From: Citrus sinensis
Lineage: Eukaryota > Streptophyta > Magnoliopsida > Sapindales > Rutaceae
Direction: 5' to 3'
Length of the DNA: 64,000 bases
Assembly (NCBI RefSeq): GCF_022201045.2
Contig: NC_068562.1
Coordinates: forward strand, 3,410,001 to 3,474,000
In this document: positions 45,429 through 56,829 of the stretch, piece after piece
How the letters are laid out: every line of letters starts with the position of its first letter
How positions within the stretch are numbered: the first letter of the stretch is position 1
Notes under the pieces: generated by a model
The model's database searches: none
What the model was told of the DNA's origin: nothing
Seen by the model: only the letters and a program-made list of their open reading frames with translations
Made by a program: the position numbers and the translations under genes

Positions 45429-48400
45429 ATGCTGCGAAGGTCCGTCAAGGACCCCGCGCGGTGGGGTGGGTGAAGCTATGGCTGTTTTCTAACTTTTCAA
45501 AGTCTTTTGATTTTTTATTTTCAAAGGGTTTTGAAACGAAAGACGTTTGTTTATAGAGTGTTGGTGTGGTGGGGCTGAAATGTAAATACAGGCTATAATT
45601 TGGTCTTTAATTTATTGGTTCTCTGTCATCATGATCTGGCTTTTCCATTTTTATTCATCATACGGTTTCTCTTTCTCTTGCTTGTTCTAAAATATTGTTC
45701 TGTCTTTATTTTCTGCTTGTTTGTTTATTATTTACCAATTTTTCGAGACATTTTTTTAGGAAGTAAATTGTTAGTTTCTCAAGCAAATTACAATTTTTAA
45801 TAATCTCGATCTTTTTTTCCTTATTTTTGAAGTCCCAAAACGTTAAATTTTACCTCTTCCATAACCTGGAAAGAAAACGAAATTTGCTCAATCATTACAA
45901 TATCTCATCCTCATTTGGACTTTGGAGGGAATATATATGTCCTAAATTATTTTATTAGTCGTTATTTTTAAGGAATTATATGAAGGATAAATTGAAAAAT
46001 AAATCTCCATCTCAGTTGGCGAGAATACAATTTTCATATGAATGCTTAAATTAATTTTAACTAATTAATGAATAAGATACGAAAACGATATTAAAGAGTG
46101 GCAAACATATCAAGCATGGATACAGCAAATCACTACATAATTTTTTTACGTATAGTGATGACAGCAATGATTATAAATATCGCGAAAAGAAAAAAAAAAT
46201 CAATCAATAGATATATGGCGTTGAAAGGTTGGCCACCAAAATTGCACCATCTCTTTGTTGTTTAGTAGTGGTTACAACCTCAATTACAAACCTAGGCAAT
46301 TAATGCCAATTTGCTTCTAAAACAATTTGTATTTATCATTTACCTCTATAATTGTCATAATACTTCTCACACCATTTATGTCAAAATTTTAGCATATGAA
46401 CTCATCCAAAGTAGGGATTCAAAGTAAGCGTTACTCTAAGCAGAACCATAGTCAGGAATACAAAAAGAGAAAAACTCTAAAACAAGGCAAAAAAATCTTA
46501 CAAAAGTAGATTGAAGAAATAGAAGTTAGGGAACACATTTGCATCATGATATAAAATTTTTTTAATTCCGGCACGCAGTCTTGGCCACCAAGAGAAATTA
46601 TCACTTTAAAACATAACTTTTAAAAACTTGTCTATTAAATTAAGAATATATACTTATTTAGACCATATATTTTGGGTTAGGTGCTCAGTTAATTATTCTA
46701 TTTTAAAAAATGCTCTGAGACAAACCCTGTTATTGAATATATAATACTCATGCTTTTATTTTTTTTTCTTTTCTTTTACAGTAATACCTTTACCGTAATT
46801 TTTTTAAATATTAATTAATTTATCTATAAGAATAATTAATTAACAATTTAACCTTAAAAGTAAAATACAAATAAATTTTAAATTTGTTGTTACTATTTTG
46901 CTTTTAGGATTATTTATTTGATAAACTAATGTTTTTATAAATAATTAGCAAAATTATCGCAAATGATTATACGTCATTTAAGGGTTATGTTGTTAAAGTA
47001 GAGGGGAAAAAAATAAAAATAAGGGCATGAGGTCATACATTCAATAAAAAGAACATATTGTAGAAATGGTAAAAAAGTTCGACCCAAATTTTAGACCGAT
47101 TGACCCAATTTGAATTTTTTGGAATTTGACCTGAATTTAAGGATCAAAATTCGGGCTCGAGCTTAAAAATAAAAGCCTAATAAAATTCTGGTTAGGGTTC
47201 GGGCCTTAACCGACCTAATCCGACTACTTAAAAAAAAGTGTGTTTTATTTGAATTGTGTGTCTTTATTTGAATTTATACATTTTTTTTTGTTATTTATAT
47301 AATTTTATGGTTGAGATGTTGATTAGAGTAATTTTTATATTTAATTTTAATATATTAGGGGAGGTAAATTTTAAATATTAAAAAAATTAAAAATATATTT
47401 GGTCAGGCTCGGGCTTTTGACCCGATTAAGGTCGGGCATGTGAAAATTCAGCTTTTTATTGGCCTCGGCCCTTTATTTATGTTGTCGATCAAACTTGGAC
47501 TTGCTCTTCTTGGAGTATTTTTCAAAATATAAACATTAAACAAACATTTACCTAATACAAATAATTTTACAACAAACATTTTCCAATTTTCTTTTCAATT
47601 ATCTTTGACTAATTTTTATTGTGACACTTCAATCTACTGTGTAGTTGGGGCCTCGGGTATCAACTTTCTGTGTCTCAATTTTTTAGGGTTCAAAGGTCAA
47701 CAGAAGGAGAAAATTAGATGCGCCATTGATTGAGTTATCTTATGATGTCTTCAACTTTTCTTCGTCTTATTATTATTATTGTTTTTTTTTTATTTTTCAG
47801 TTGCTGTCAAGAGAAGCTACTAGCTTGTAGTTGTGGAAATGTTTCTTACATCATGCGGACGAAGTGCTTCTAAAATAAATAATTTGTTATATATCAATTA
47901 TTTTATCATGAGTCGCATAGAACATTCCACATCACTGATTTTTCAAGCTTGATTTAGTCAGAATAATATTGGGCGACTTCCTAGTAAATCAATTTAAGTA
48001 AAATTTTGCTTCCGCCACCCCCCACAAAAGAAGTGGAACTTTTAAAAGAAAATCACCAACGCATCCCTGAACTGAATTTTGTCCAAGTGTAACTAACTTT
48101 TATCATTATAGACACGTGGGAAATTAAATCTGTCGGTGCAAATTATGGCACATGCAGAACCCTTCGGACGCTTGCTTAGTCTGATGACACATCAACCTGA
48201 TCATTAAAAATATTTCAATTTTTTTTTTTATTCGATTGACTTACTTAGACCGATAGATATAATGGTAAGAGACATAATTGTTATTCTAAGATGATAATTA
48301 CAACAAGCCAACAAGCCAACATTATAGTATTAGTGTTGCTTCCGATAATACACAAGGATACTAAAGATCAATTATTATCAATAAATAAAAATAAAAATTG

Positions 48401-50037
48401 GCGCAAGTTGGCTTATCACATAATAAACCTAACATTAAATTTTTTTTAAAAAAAATCCTTTTAATGGAAGTTTATGGTACGAAAACGACTGAATGATAGA
48501 GGTGGCGGCCGCTTTCCGCCAAGCAAATAGATTAACTGTTTAGTGGCAAACTTTTTTTTTTTTTAAAAAAAAAAAAAGAAGAAGAAGAAGAAGGGAAAAA
48601 AAAAGGTGGTCTGTTTAATACGTGACAACTTGAAAACAACGAATTACTTTAAAGTAAATGCTGACGAATAAAAATATGAATATATTAGTTTGCTTATCGC
48701 GTGATTGCCGGTTGCTTATTAGAATTACAGAAAATACAAGAAAAAAACAAATCGGTAAATGTTACGTGTGCATGAGTTGACAAACTTCAGAGTTGCTGGG
48801 AAGTGGCCCCAAGTGCTAGTACTTAAAATTAAATGGTAGCAAAAGATTGAATTTTGAAAGGGTCCGGTCCATAACCCTTCATGAATCCATAAAGCTTATC
48901 TCAATTATGTCGAGGCGAAACCTTCGACGTATAAATTCATATTGTACTCCGAAATTCTGGATTCCGGTGTCCAAATTAAGGTAAAAAAAAAAAAAAAAAA
49001 ATCAAATTATCAAGATTGATAGAAATCTGTTTAGGAAGAACAAAATATGAGAAACACGAGTAGGATATGATAAATGAATTAAGAACAATGGTACACTGAT
49101 CTAACTGAATAAAAATTTATATTTTAGCTGATGCATATAACCTAGCTAATATGATTATAAATAAAAGTAATGATAGAGAACCAACTTTAACTCTTCGTCA
49201 ACCTCAGAAACAAGTAAATAGAAGTTTGAAATCTTTTAATGAATAACCTTAAATAAGATTGACTGATTGAGGTAGAATTCATTGGTGGGGTTCGTACCAT
49301 TTTTTTTTTTTTTTTTTTGGGGTCATGCGTGCATCGGCATTGATATATTAATTCTAATATTTTTAAAATATATACTGATATTACTCTATCCAAAAGTTAG
49401 ATTCAATGGCGTGCAGTTAATTATGTCATCATCCACTCAGTAGCTCAACGTCGATCTCAAATTGGACGTCGACATCAGAGGAGGGTTTTGATGCTTTGTC
49501 CGCGAAGCATACACTATAAGCAATTGCACTTTAAAATAATGCTCTTCATTTTTTGGCAACCAAGCTACGCAAAGACATCATCAAAACCAGACTTTTATTT
49601 GAAATTGATCCTCGTGACGAATTCGAAAAACTGTGAAGATGGATTCATCATGTCATCTAGCTGCCCCGTGTCTTTAATTTGCATTTAAGAACCTAGGTAT
49701 TTCAAATGATTTATATGATGTTGAATTATTTGATTATAGATAATGAAGGGTGATTTTATTAATTCTGGATAATGAATATTATAAAATGGTTATAAGAAGA
49801 AGTTTTTTATGATGGTTTTTTTTTTTTCTTTTTCCCCTCTTCTTTTTCTCTCTCAGTTTTTTTGCTTCTGAAGAGACGGAATTATAATTAACAATTTCAT
49901 CAAACAAGGAAGACGATGATCGATGTAATCGGACTGTAGGGGGATTAAGTTTTGGATGTACTTTTGCGGAAGGTTAAGGAAATAGTTGAGAATTGAGCAA
50001 CTGAAATTACAAATTGACTACGTATTACTATTGAATA
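45429..50037. other. Intergenic, AT-rich; no gene seen
   Basis: The first few hundred bases are the DUF1685 promoter. Region 47060-47490 is full of GACCCGA/TCGGGC words (for example GGGCTCGAGC, GGTCAGGCTCGGGC), the kind found in an old repeat, but no ends were defined. The rest shows nothing nameable. Confidence 0.4.
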
Positions 50038-50241
50038 TTGATACTTCACAAATGTCACAATACTTGGGCTCGCTGCTGCATGGCCCATGGGCGATATCAC
50101 TTTCATCGAGTCGAAGTGAAAATTGCATCCAACAGCGGTAGCGCCAGTAAAGTCGTTGCAGGTGATCAGCTGGTGTGCGGCACTGATTTGCTTAGTGAGT
50201 CCCGTTGGGTGGACTGGGAAGATCTGATTTTAAAGAACTAA
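50038..50241 (+). other. Orphan open segment of coding-like composition
   Basis: The plus-strand frame reads VEVKIASNSGSASKVVAGDQ, then LVCGTDLLSESRWVDWEDLI and stop at 50241. It is acidic with two Trp close together, plausible as a protein C-terminus, but no ATG context, splice site or family is recognised. Confidence 0.2.
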
Positions 50242-51701
50242 TCCAAACATCTTTTTATAGTTTTTTTATTTTTTATTTTTTCATTTCAAATACAAAGTGC
50301 ATAAGAACTTAGAAATCCGACTTCAAAGCTCCGGGCCAAAATATAAATTTAATAAAATATACTTCTCAAAATTCATGAGAAAATTTGAACCATTGACAAT
50401 AAAGAAGATCTTATAAGACGACGACTTGTCTTTTAACATTTTCTAATAATGGAAGATTAAATATTCTCATTAATGCAATTATATCAATTGCGGCAAGTTT
50501 GACGAAAGTCTTCATATAGTAGAATTAGTGATTATAATAAGAAGATTCATCGCTATAATGTACTTTAATTTTAACTTTTTATTGTCATCATTAACCTTTG
50601 GCCCAAGATTTGAGTTTTAAGAAGACCAATCTTGAGTTTTAACTTAATTGTAAAAGCTAATTAAAAGATCTGTCCGTTGGTTTCTGACTTGACCAGTTGA
50701 CAAAGGCATTTCATAACCATCGATGCTGGCACCGGCAGCACATATGCAACTCTCAGATTAACGATAACGCTCCAGTCTTTTAACATATCATGTATCAGAG
50801 AATTCAGAAATCCTAATAATATACTAACAAAGGACAAAATTAAATATATTCATCAAAAAGGAGTAATGAGAAGTGCAGGTGACCGAGACTGCACGTACAA
50901 TATGCATCAATCAAACTGCACATTGCAGGACCTTAAGAACTGATTCATCGAATAATCCTTCAAACCCAAACCCAGTTCCTGCACAGGGGCAGGCCGGCAG
51001 CGGCGGGGCATATGCCAGTGTCGTCTCGTGTTCAGGTTGTTTCCGAGACAAGCTGGCAACGGCATGATGCGCACTCACTAGTCACACTACTCGCACAAAC
51101 AAATGAACAATTACATCAACTGCAGTGCAGGCCTAGGTTCTCGTTGCTAGCAGGCCCAATTTTTGGCGCTATCTTAGTTCATTCTCTAAGAGTTGTTTGT
51201 GGTTGGGCCTAGAATATTCAACTGCTGGTTTGTTGCGTACATTTGCTTCTCCTTATTGGGTTGGTGCAGTAGACCTATAGCCCTTCTAATAAGAGCTGAC
51301 TATCTGTCCCATAGCTCTCCATAATCTAAGATGACAATCTGGGTATGATTAGCTCCCGTTATTAGCGTTGAAAGGAGGAGGAGAAGTAATTTTATAATGC
51401 ATCAAAGTATTAAGTAAGTGATGATTATATTAAATTTAATTGCTTAGGTTATACTTACATTAGTTAATTGTATTGTACGTAATGTATTGTACAATTGCCA
51501 GAAAGGGGGTTTGCCACGTGTAATATCTCCTCCAAGTGGTGTTGACGTGGATCTCCATAGTGTCGTGAACGGTCTAGATCTAGGAATAACTTCTTCTTAG
51601 GTAACACACGATGGCCACATATTAAAAACACAAAACAAAGCACGAGGCTTTTCTTAACTTTGACATACGTCGGTCGAATTGCAGAGCCTGAGACTCTGGA
51701 G
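50242..51701. other. Upstream region of the CLASRP gene
   Basis: A GC-rich patch (about 50940-51230) with no recognisable coding content, then the promoter of the downstream gene. Nothing else nameable. Confidence 0.35.
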
Positions 51702-51710
51702 TTAGGGTTT
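51702..51710 (+). promoter_or_regulatory. Telo-box just upstream of the CLASRP start codon
   Basis: TTAGGGTTT (inverse of AAACCCTAA) lies 14 bases before the ATG, in the leader. Telo-boxes are common in leaders and promoters of plant housekeeping and RNA-processing genes. Confidence 0.5.
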
Positions 51711-51724
51711 CGAAATCGTAAAAG

Positions 51725-54700
51725 ATGTGGCACGAGGCAAGAAGATCCGAGAGAAAAGTGCACGACATGATGGACGCTGCTCGAAAGCGAGCCCAGAGAC
51801 GCGCCGTCTTCTTGGCAAAGCGGCGCGGCGATCCTCAGCAGTCCATTCAGGTCATCGGCTCACGCTCCCGCGTCTATCGTGACGATGGCCTCTACCAGGC
51901 GACGGAGGACCAACAAGGCCTGTGAGACCTCTTTTCTACTACGGTTTCTTCTTTTTTTTTTCTTTTTTTTTTATTCAGGAATCAAGTGGTGAAAATATGA
52001 TTATTATGATGAATAAATTGACAAAAAAAAAGTAAATTATGAATGTGGTTACTTTGTTGTTATTCAATTTCTGAAAAATTGTAAGAGTGAGATGCAAATT
52101 GACTTTATTCACGATCAATTAAGGGAAACGGTGATAGAAATGACATTTTATAGTCAACTGATGAAGAAAAATGTGAAATTATAGAAAATCAGTAGTAGCT
52201 CATAAATGAGGGAATTTTGAAGTTCTGTTTGGTTAGCATGTTTGTTTGGATTGTTTAGGGTGGCATCAGTTTTGCTGCATATTTGTTGTTGATAAAACTC
52301 ATTGCTAATTTTAACTTGTGCTGTAGGATACCTTGGAATGGGAAACAAGATGTTTTGATTGATAGGTACTATTCTCTCTCTACCTCTCATTTTGTGTCGT
52401 GGTTTATTCAACAATGGTTTGATTTTGGACAAGTATTTTGAATGAATATTTGGGATTGAGGGTTTACGTTGTTTTGTTTGTGTAGATTTGATGGTCGGGC
52501 CCTTCTAGATTTCATTAGGGAACCTACGAAGCATCTTCATGCTCAAAAAAAGTCTGAAGAAGAAGAAGAACTAGAAGAGTTTGTTAATTTTGAGCGTTAT
52601 CGGGATTTAATTAAGCATCGACGTAGAGGATGTCGGTACTTTTTTTATTTGTGATAGATGTGTTTATTTTATGAATGTTTTAAAATATATTTCCTTACCT
52701 TCTGTTTATGCCAAAGAACTGCTGTTGAGGCCAACTTGAGATTGATTTTTAGGCTATGGATCAATATTAATTAACGTTACAAGCTGACCTTGTACAATAA
52801 CAGTTACTGATGAGGAGGGTTTGCAACACGTAAATCAAGAGTTGGAGGCAAAGACTGCTGCCCCTTTCACATCTGAAAGGTTTAGATTTATTTTTTCAAA
52901 ATTATAGTTTGTTTTCATTTGCTTCTTTCATATCTGCACTGAATTGTCTAGTCATGAAAGAAATTTGATATGACAGACTATTACAGGCATTTCACTGTTC
53001 TTATCAGGTTTATACATTCTATTTCAAGATTAATATGTAAAACATATTTATTAAGACGTTTAGAGTACTATGCATGTTAAGGAAATTTCTTAAAAAATTC
53101 TTTATGTTGATCACATGTGTTTACAAAAACATAGTTTCTGGTGATCTTGTTATTTTGTAATGTTGTACAAGTTGTTTATCTCATGCAAGTTTGTGAGCAA
53201 TGACAGACTTTTTTCTTTTTGCTTTTGAATGAAACTTTAATCAAGGCTAAGTAGATGATTCTCACTCTTTGCTTTTTAGCATGGGCACATGTTGGAGCTA
53301 TACTTCAGTATATTAAAATGGAGTATATTTAAACAAATATTCTTTGCTTTTAGAAGAATTAAGGGCCGGAGGTTCTCTTCTAGCAACTCCTATGATCAGG
53401 AGGGGGAGTATTGGATTTCTGGTCATAGATATGGGTGTGTGACTGTTGTTCAGGCTGATGCCTGGCCAATTTTCGTTTAGTTGCTTTTGCATACAAGATA
53501 TGATTTTTCTAGTATTTTTCTAGCATGGAAACATTGTTATTAATTGATTCTTTGTAATCTTTTGCAGAAATGAGTTTGTCAAAATCACTTACGATTTTAT
53601 TTTTCTAATTCTGTAATTTTACCTTTCTCCCTTCTCCTATATGCAGCTGTTACAAATATAACATTTTTTGTTGTCTTTTTACACGTGTTTGATAGATTTC
53701 ATCCGTCACAACCATCTGCAAGCAAGGGGACATACTCACAGGTTGGATTCTCTTATGATGGGAATGGAAGTGAGGGACAACATTTTCCAGATGATGAAGA
53801 CGAGGAGGATGAAGACGAGGATGATGATGAGGATGATTATAATAGTGATGATAGCAATGATGAAGGAATGGATATAATAGCAAAAGAATTTGGTGTGAAA
53901 AGGTATGGCTGGCTTGTTTATATGGATAAAAAAGCAAAAGAGGAAGAGAAAAGGCAAAAGGAAGCAATTAAGGGTGATCCTGCAATTGTAAGTTTGTTAC
54001 AAGTAGAGATTCAATTTGAGTCTTGTTTCCTTGTGCTCTATAGTGTCACCATTTCATCTCACCTCATTATGAATGTGTAGAGGAAGCTGAGTCGCAAAGA
54101 AAGAAGAAAAGCCTCTCAGATAGAAAGGGAAAGGGAAAGAGAAGCTTCTCGGGTATCTGGAGCACGAGTACTCCATCATGATCCTTACCGGTAGAAGTCT
54201 ACGATATCTATTTGTCCTAATTTTAAGAAATCACATGTCCTGTTACAAATTGAAGAAAATAGTATGCTATTGGTTTCATCATAATGTTGCTTACTTTCAT
54301 ATGCAGGGAGCCAAGACGAAGTCCGACTTATGAAGCTTATCCTCGCTTCAGAAGGTATGCCTTCTGTTGGTGTTTGTGGTAATTATTGCTTATTGGTTCC
54401 TTGAACGATTAGTTTCTGTTGGTGCACCATTTGAGTGGTGTTCTATCCTTGCAGGTCAAGGTCGAGATCACGGTCGTACTCCCCATCATACTCGAGACGC
54501 CATGCTCGTGGAAGTTATTCTGAGGAAGTTCATCGGAGCAAATCAAGGACGCCTAAAGTAGAGTACATTACTGAATTCGGGGGTTCGGGCGATGGTGATG
54601 AACCAAAGCTTGAAGGATTTTCTCCACCGCCATCTCCTCCAGCCCAGACTGATTTATTAAACCGGTCGGAGCACTGGACCTTTAATTCTTGCAAAGATAG

Positions 54701-56829
54701 ATTGGACAGTCTTATACTCTGCTGCAGCTTATCTCCATTTTGTTGCTTGAGGCAAACTTTTCTGGTTTAGAATAATAAATCTGGCCTAGGGTTTATCAGC
54801 ATAACTGGCAAGAGGGAGAGGAAAGGAGGCTTCCTTTCTGGAGCTCTTTTTTTTTTTCTTTCACCTGAAATAGACTTTTCAAAGATAATTTCAAATTGCT
54901 GGGAATTTTAAAATTGGTGTCCATAATGCTTCTCTTTCCTGCAGGCCATCATCTGGTTGCATACTTGAGGCATTGCATGTTGATCCCGCGTCTGGTGTAT
55001 CACTTGTCAAGGAAAAGAGCACCAAGTCAATTAAGCCAGCTGTAAGGTACTGAATAGGGTACTTCTAGGCTGAACCCTCTATTGTGATTATTCTTCAGTC
55101 TTGCCACGGAGGTTGTCTTGTTGTAAGGCTTTTTGGTAATCTTTCAGCTATAATCAATTCTTTTTTGTTTACCCCCGTGAAATGTCATCTGTTTCCTTCC
55201 TCACAGTACATCTTCAGCATTATCGAAGTTAACCAAATCAAATGTTACCGGTGGCCCCTTAAAACAGCAACAGGGGGAGAAGAAAGAAACTCCTCAGGAG
55301 CGGCTAAAAAGGATTATGAGCAAGCAGTTGAACAAACAAAGTATGACCTTTGAATGATCATTTTTTGTTAGAAAAAGGCTAACGTAGCATGTGTTTGTAT
55401 TTCTATGTCATTATCTATGTGCTTTTAATTTCCGTGTATACTTCATACTTATGGTGGCACAAGCTTAAGCTCTTACAGTTAAAAAAGATACTGCGGCTGA
55501 AATGGCTAAGAAACAGGAGCAGGAGCGCCAGAGGCAGGAAAAACTTGCAGAAACAAGCCGATTAAGTCGCAGGCGTCACAGCAGCAGTCGCAGCAGGAGC
55601 TATAGCCGTTCTCCTCCAAGGTAAAATTATAATGGTTTCACATATACTTTTTAGATTTTGACATATGGGTCTACTATATCTCATTTGTTGTTTACCCGTT
55701 CTTCTGTGGATGATGAATAATCAGATATTATAGCCTTGAATAGTTTGGGTACTTTAATGAACCAAAGGTCTTGTGGTTGAGATAACTGTAAAGTTGCTTA
55801 AATTCATAATATGCTGATTAATTAGATCACTACTTATTACAAATGGATACTGAGAAAAAAAAAAGGGAGGAAGAGTTGTTGTTTCATACCTGCAGTGTCG
55901 GCATCATATTCTAATAATAATAGAGGACGCATCTGAATTTTATTACTGGTTGATGCATATTAGTTGTGTAAAACTGGACATCTCTAAATAATCTGTTGTA
56001 TGAAGTGCGGAGTTTCTACAGCATATATTTGTGCATGGTGCTGAGTAATTGGTATTGCACCACTTTCTCATCACTATTGGCATTGTTGGTTGGTCTATGA
56101 GTGTAGTTTTGGACTTCCTCTTTGTCAAATATTGTTTAAAATGTAGTTTGGGGTTGATAAGATCTCCTTTAATTGTTTAATATTTGGACATTTTTACTTC
56201 CCCACGGTAATCATTCCCCCACTGAGTTGCACATGGTTTCTGTGTTATTCAAGATTACTTTCTGCATCAAGTAACTGCAGGAAGTCAATACTAATAATAA
56301 ATTTGAAATGACTAGAGGAATGACTTTCTGATGCAATGGTGGTGTTATATGCTAGTTATTAGCATATATCCAGCATTCACACACCATGGCTTTGGTTATT
56401 ATATAGCTTCCATTTCTTCCTTTGTGGTTATGTATGAACAACTTATGATGTCCTTCTGGTCTATGCTCGTCTTGAGTTTATTTGAATTATGTTCATCTAA
56501 TCCACTTGTTTATGTTGATTTTTTTTTAAAAAAAATTATTTAACATGTTACAAAATCTGCTGTCATGATGGTTGCTGAAGCTATCCACTGTTTCATTATT
56601 TTTTTTTTGGGTGCAGAAGACGAAGGTATAGCAGAAGTCCAAGTAGGGGCAGGAGTTCTCGAAGAAATTATTCTCGTTCACGTTCTCACTCCCGCTCCCC
56701 TCGTACCCGGTCTCGCTCGCCCAGGTTATTTTGCTGTTTTGGTCTTCCTCGTGTTATTTGATATACAAATCTAAAGACTGATTTGGAGCTCTATAATATT
56801 ACAGGGTAAGAAGCCGTTCAAGGTACTGA
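51725..56829 (+). CDS. CLASRP: CLASRP/SWAP-type SR-like splicing protein, 13 exons
   Basis: Exons: 51725-51921, 52327-52365, 52486-52631, 52804-52879, 53696-53987, 54081-54190, 54307-54354, 54455-54664, 54945-55046, 55207-55340, 55479-55620, 56617-56724, 56805-56829. They sum to 1629 nt, 542 residues. The N-terminus MWHEARRSERKVHDMMDAAR and the block ERYRDLIKHRRRGFTDEEGL (115-134) form the SWAP N-terminal (DRY_EERY) domain of human CLK4-associating SR protein. Then follow an acidic run (184-208), KRYGWLVYMDKKAKEEEKRQ (222-241), a short RS patch (about 303-335), PKVEYITEFGGSGDGDEP, a coiled basic block PQERLKRIMSKQLNKQ, and a long RS tail to RSRSRY. Human CLASRP acts in the nucleus in alternative splicing with CLK kinases. 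The order of domains is the same here. All introns are GT-AG; the exon 3 donor GTCGGT is weak and was chosen because only it keeps the conserved frame. Confidence 0.92.
53354..53434 (+). other. Candidate alternative cassette exon of the CLASRP gene, 81 nt
   Basis: In the 816-bp intron between exons 4 and 5 there is TTTTAG followed by 81 bases and then a GT donor. The segment is of higher GC than the intron, starts in the right phase (AG|A), ends in the right phase (GG|A), and would insert 27 residues, including RRIKGRRFSSSNSYDQEGEY. If instead the segment is read on past its donor it meets a stop at 53478-53480. No transcript evidence is available. Confidence 0.35.

Noticed and set aside
52632..52635. 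CLASRP exon 3 ending at the stronger-looking GTACTT donor (after TGTCG)
   Set aside because: Joining there to exon 4 gives an immediate stop (CGT TAC TGA). The GTCGGT donor four bases earlier keeps the conserved RRRGFTDEEGL.
53650..53967. Minus-strand frames opposite the CLASRP acidic exon
   Set aside because: Low-complexity His/Ile-rich shadows of the GAT/GAG-rich coding strand.
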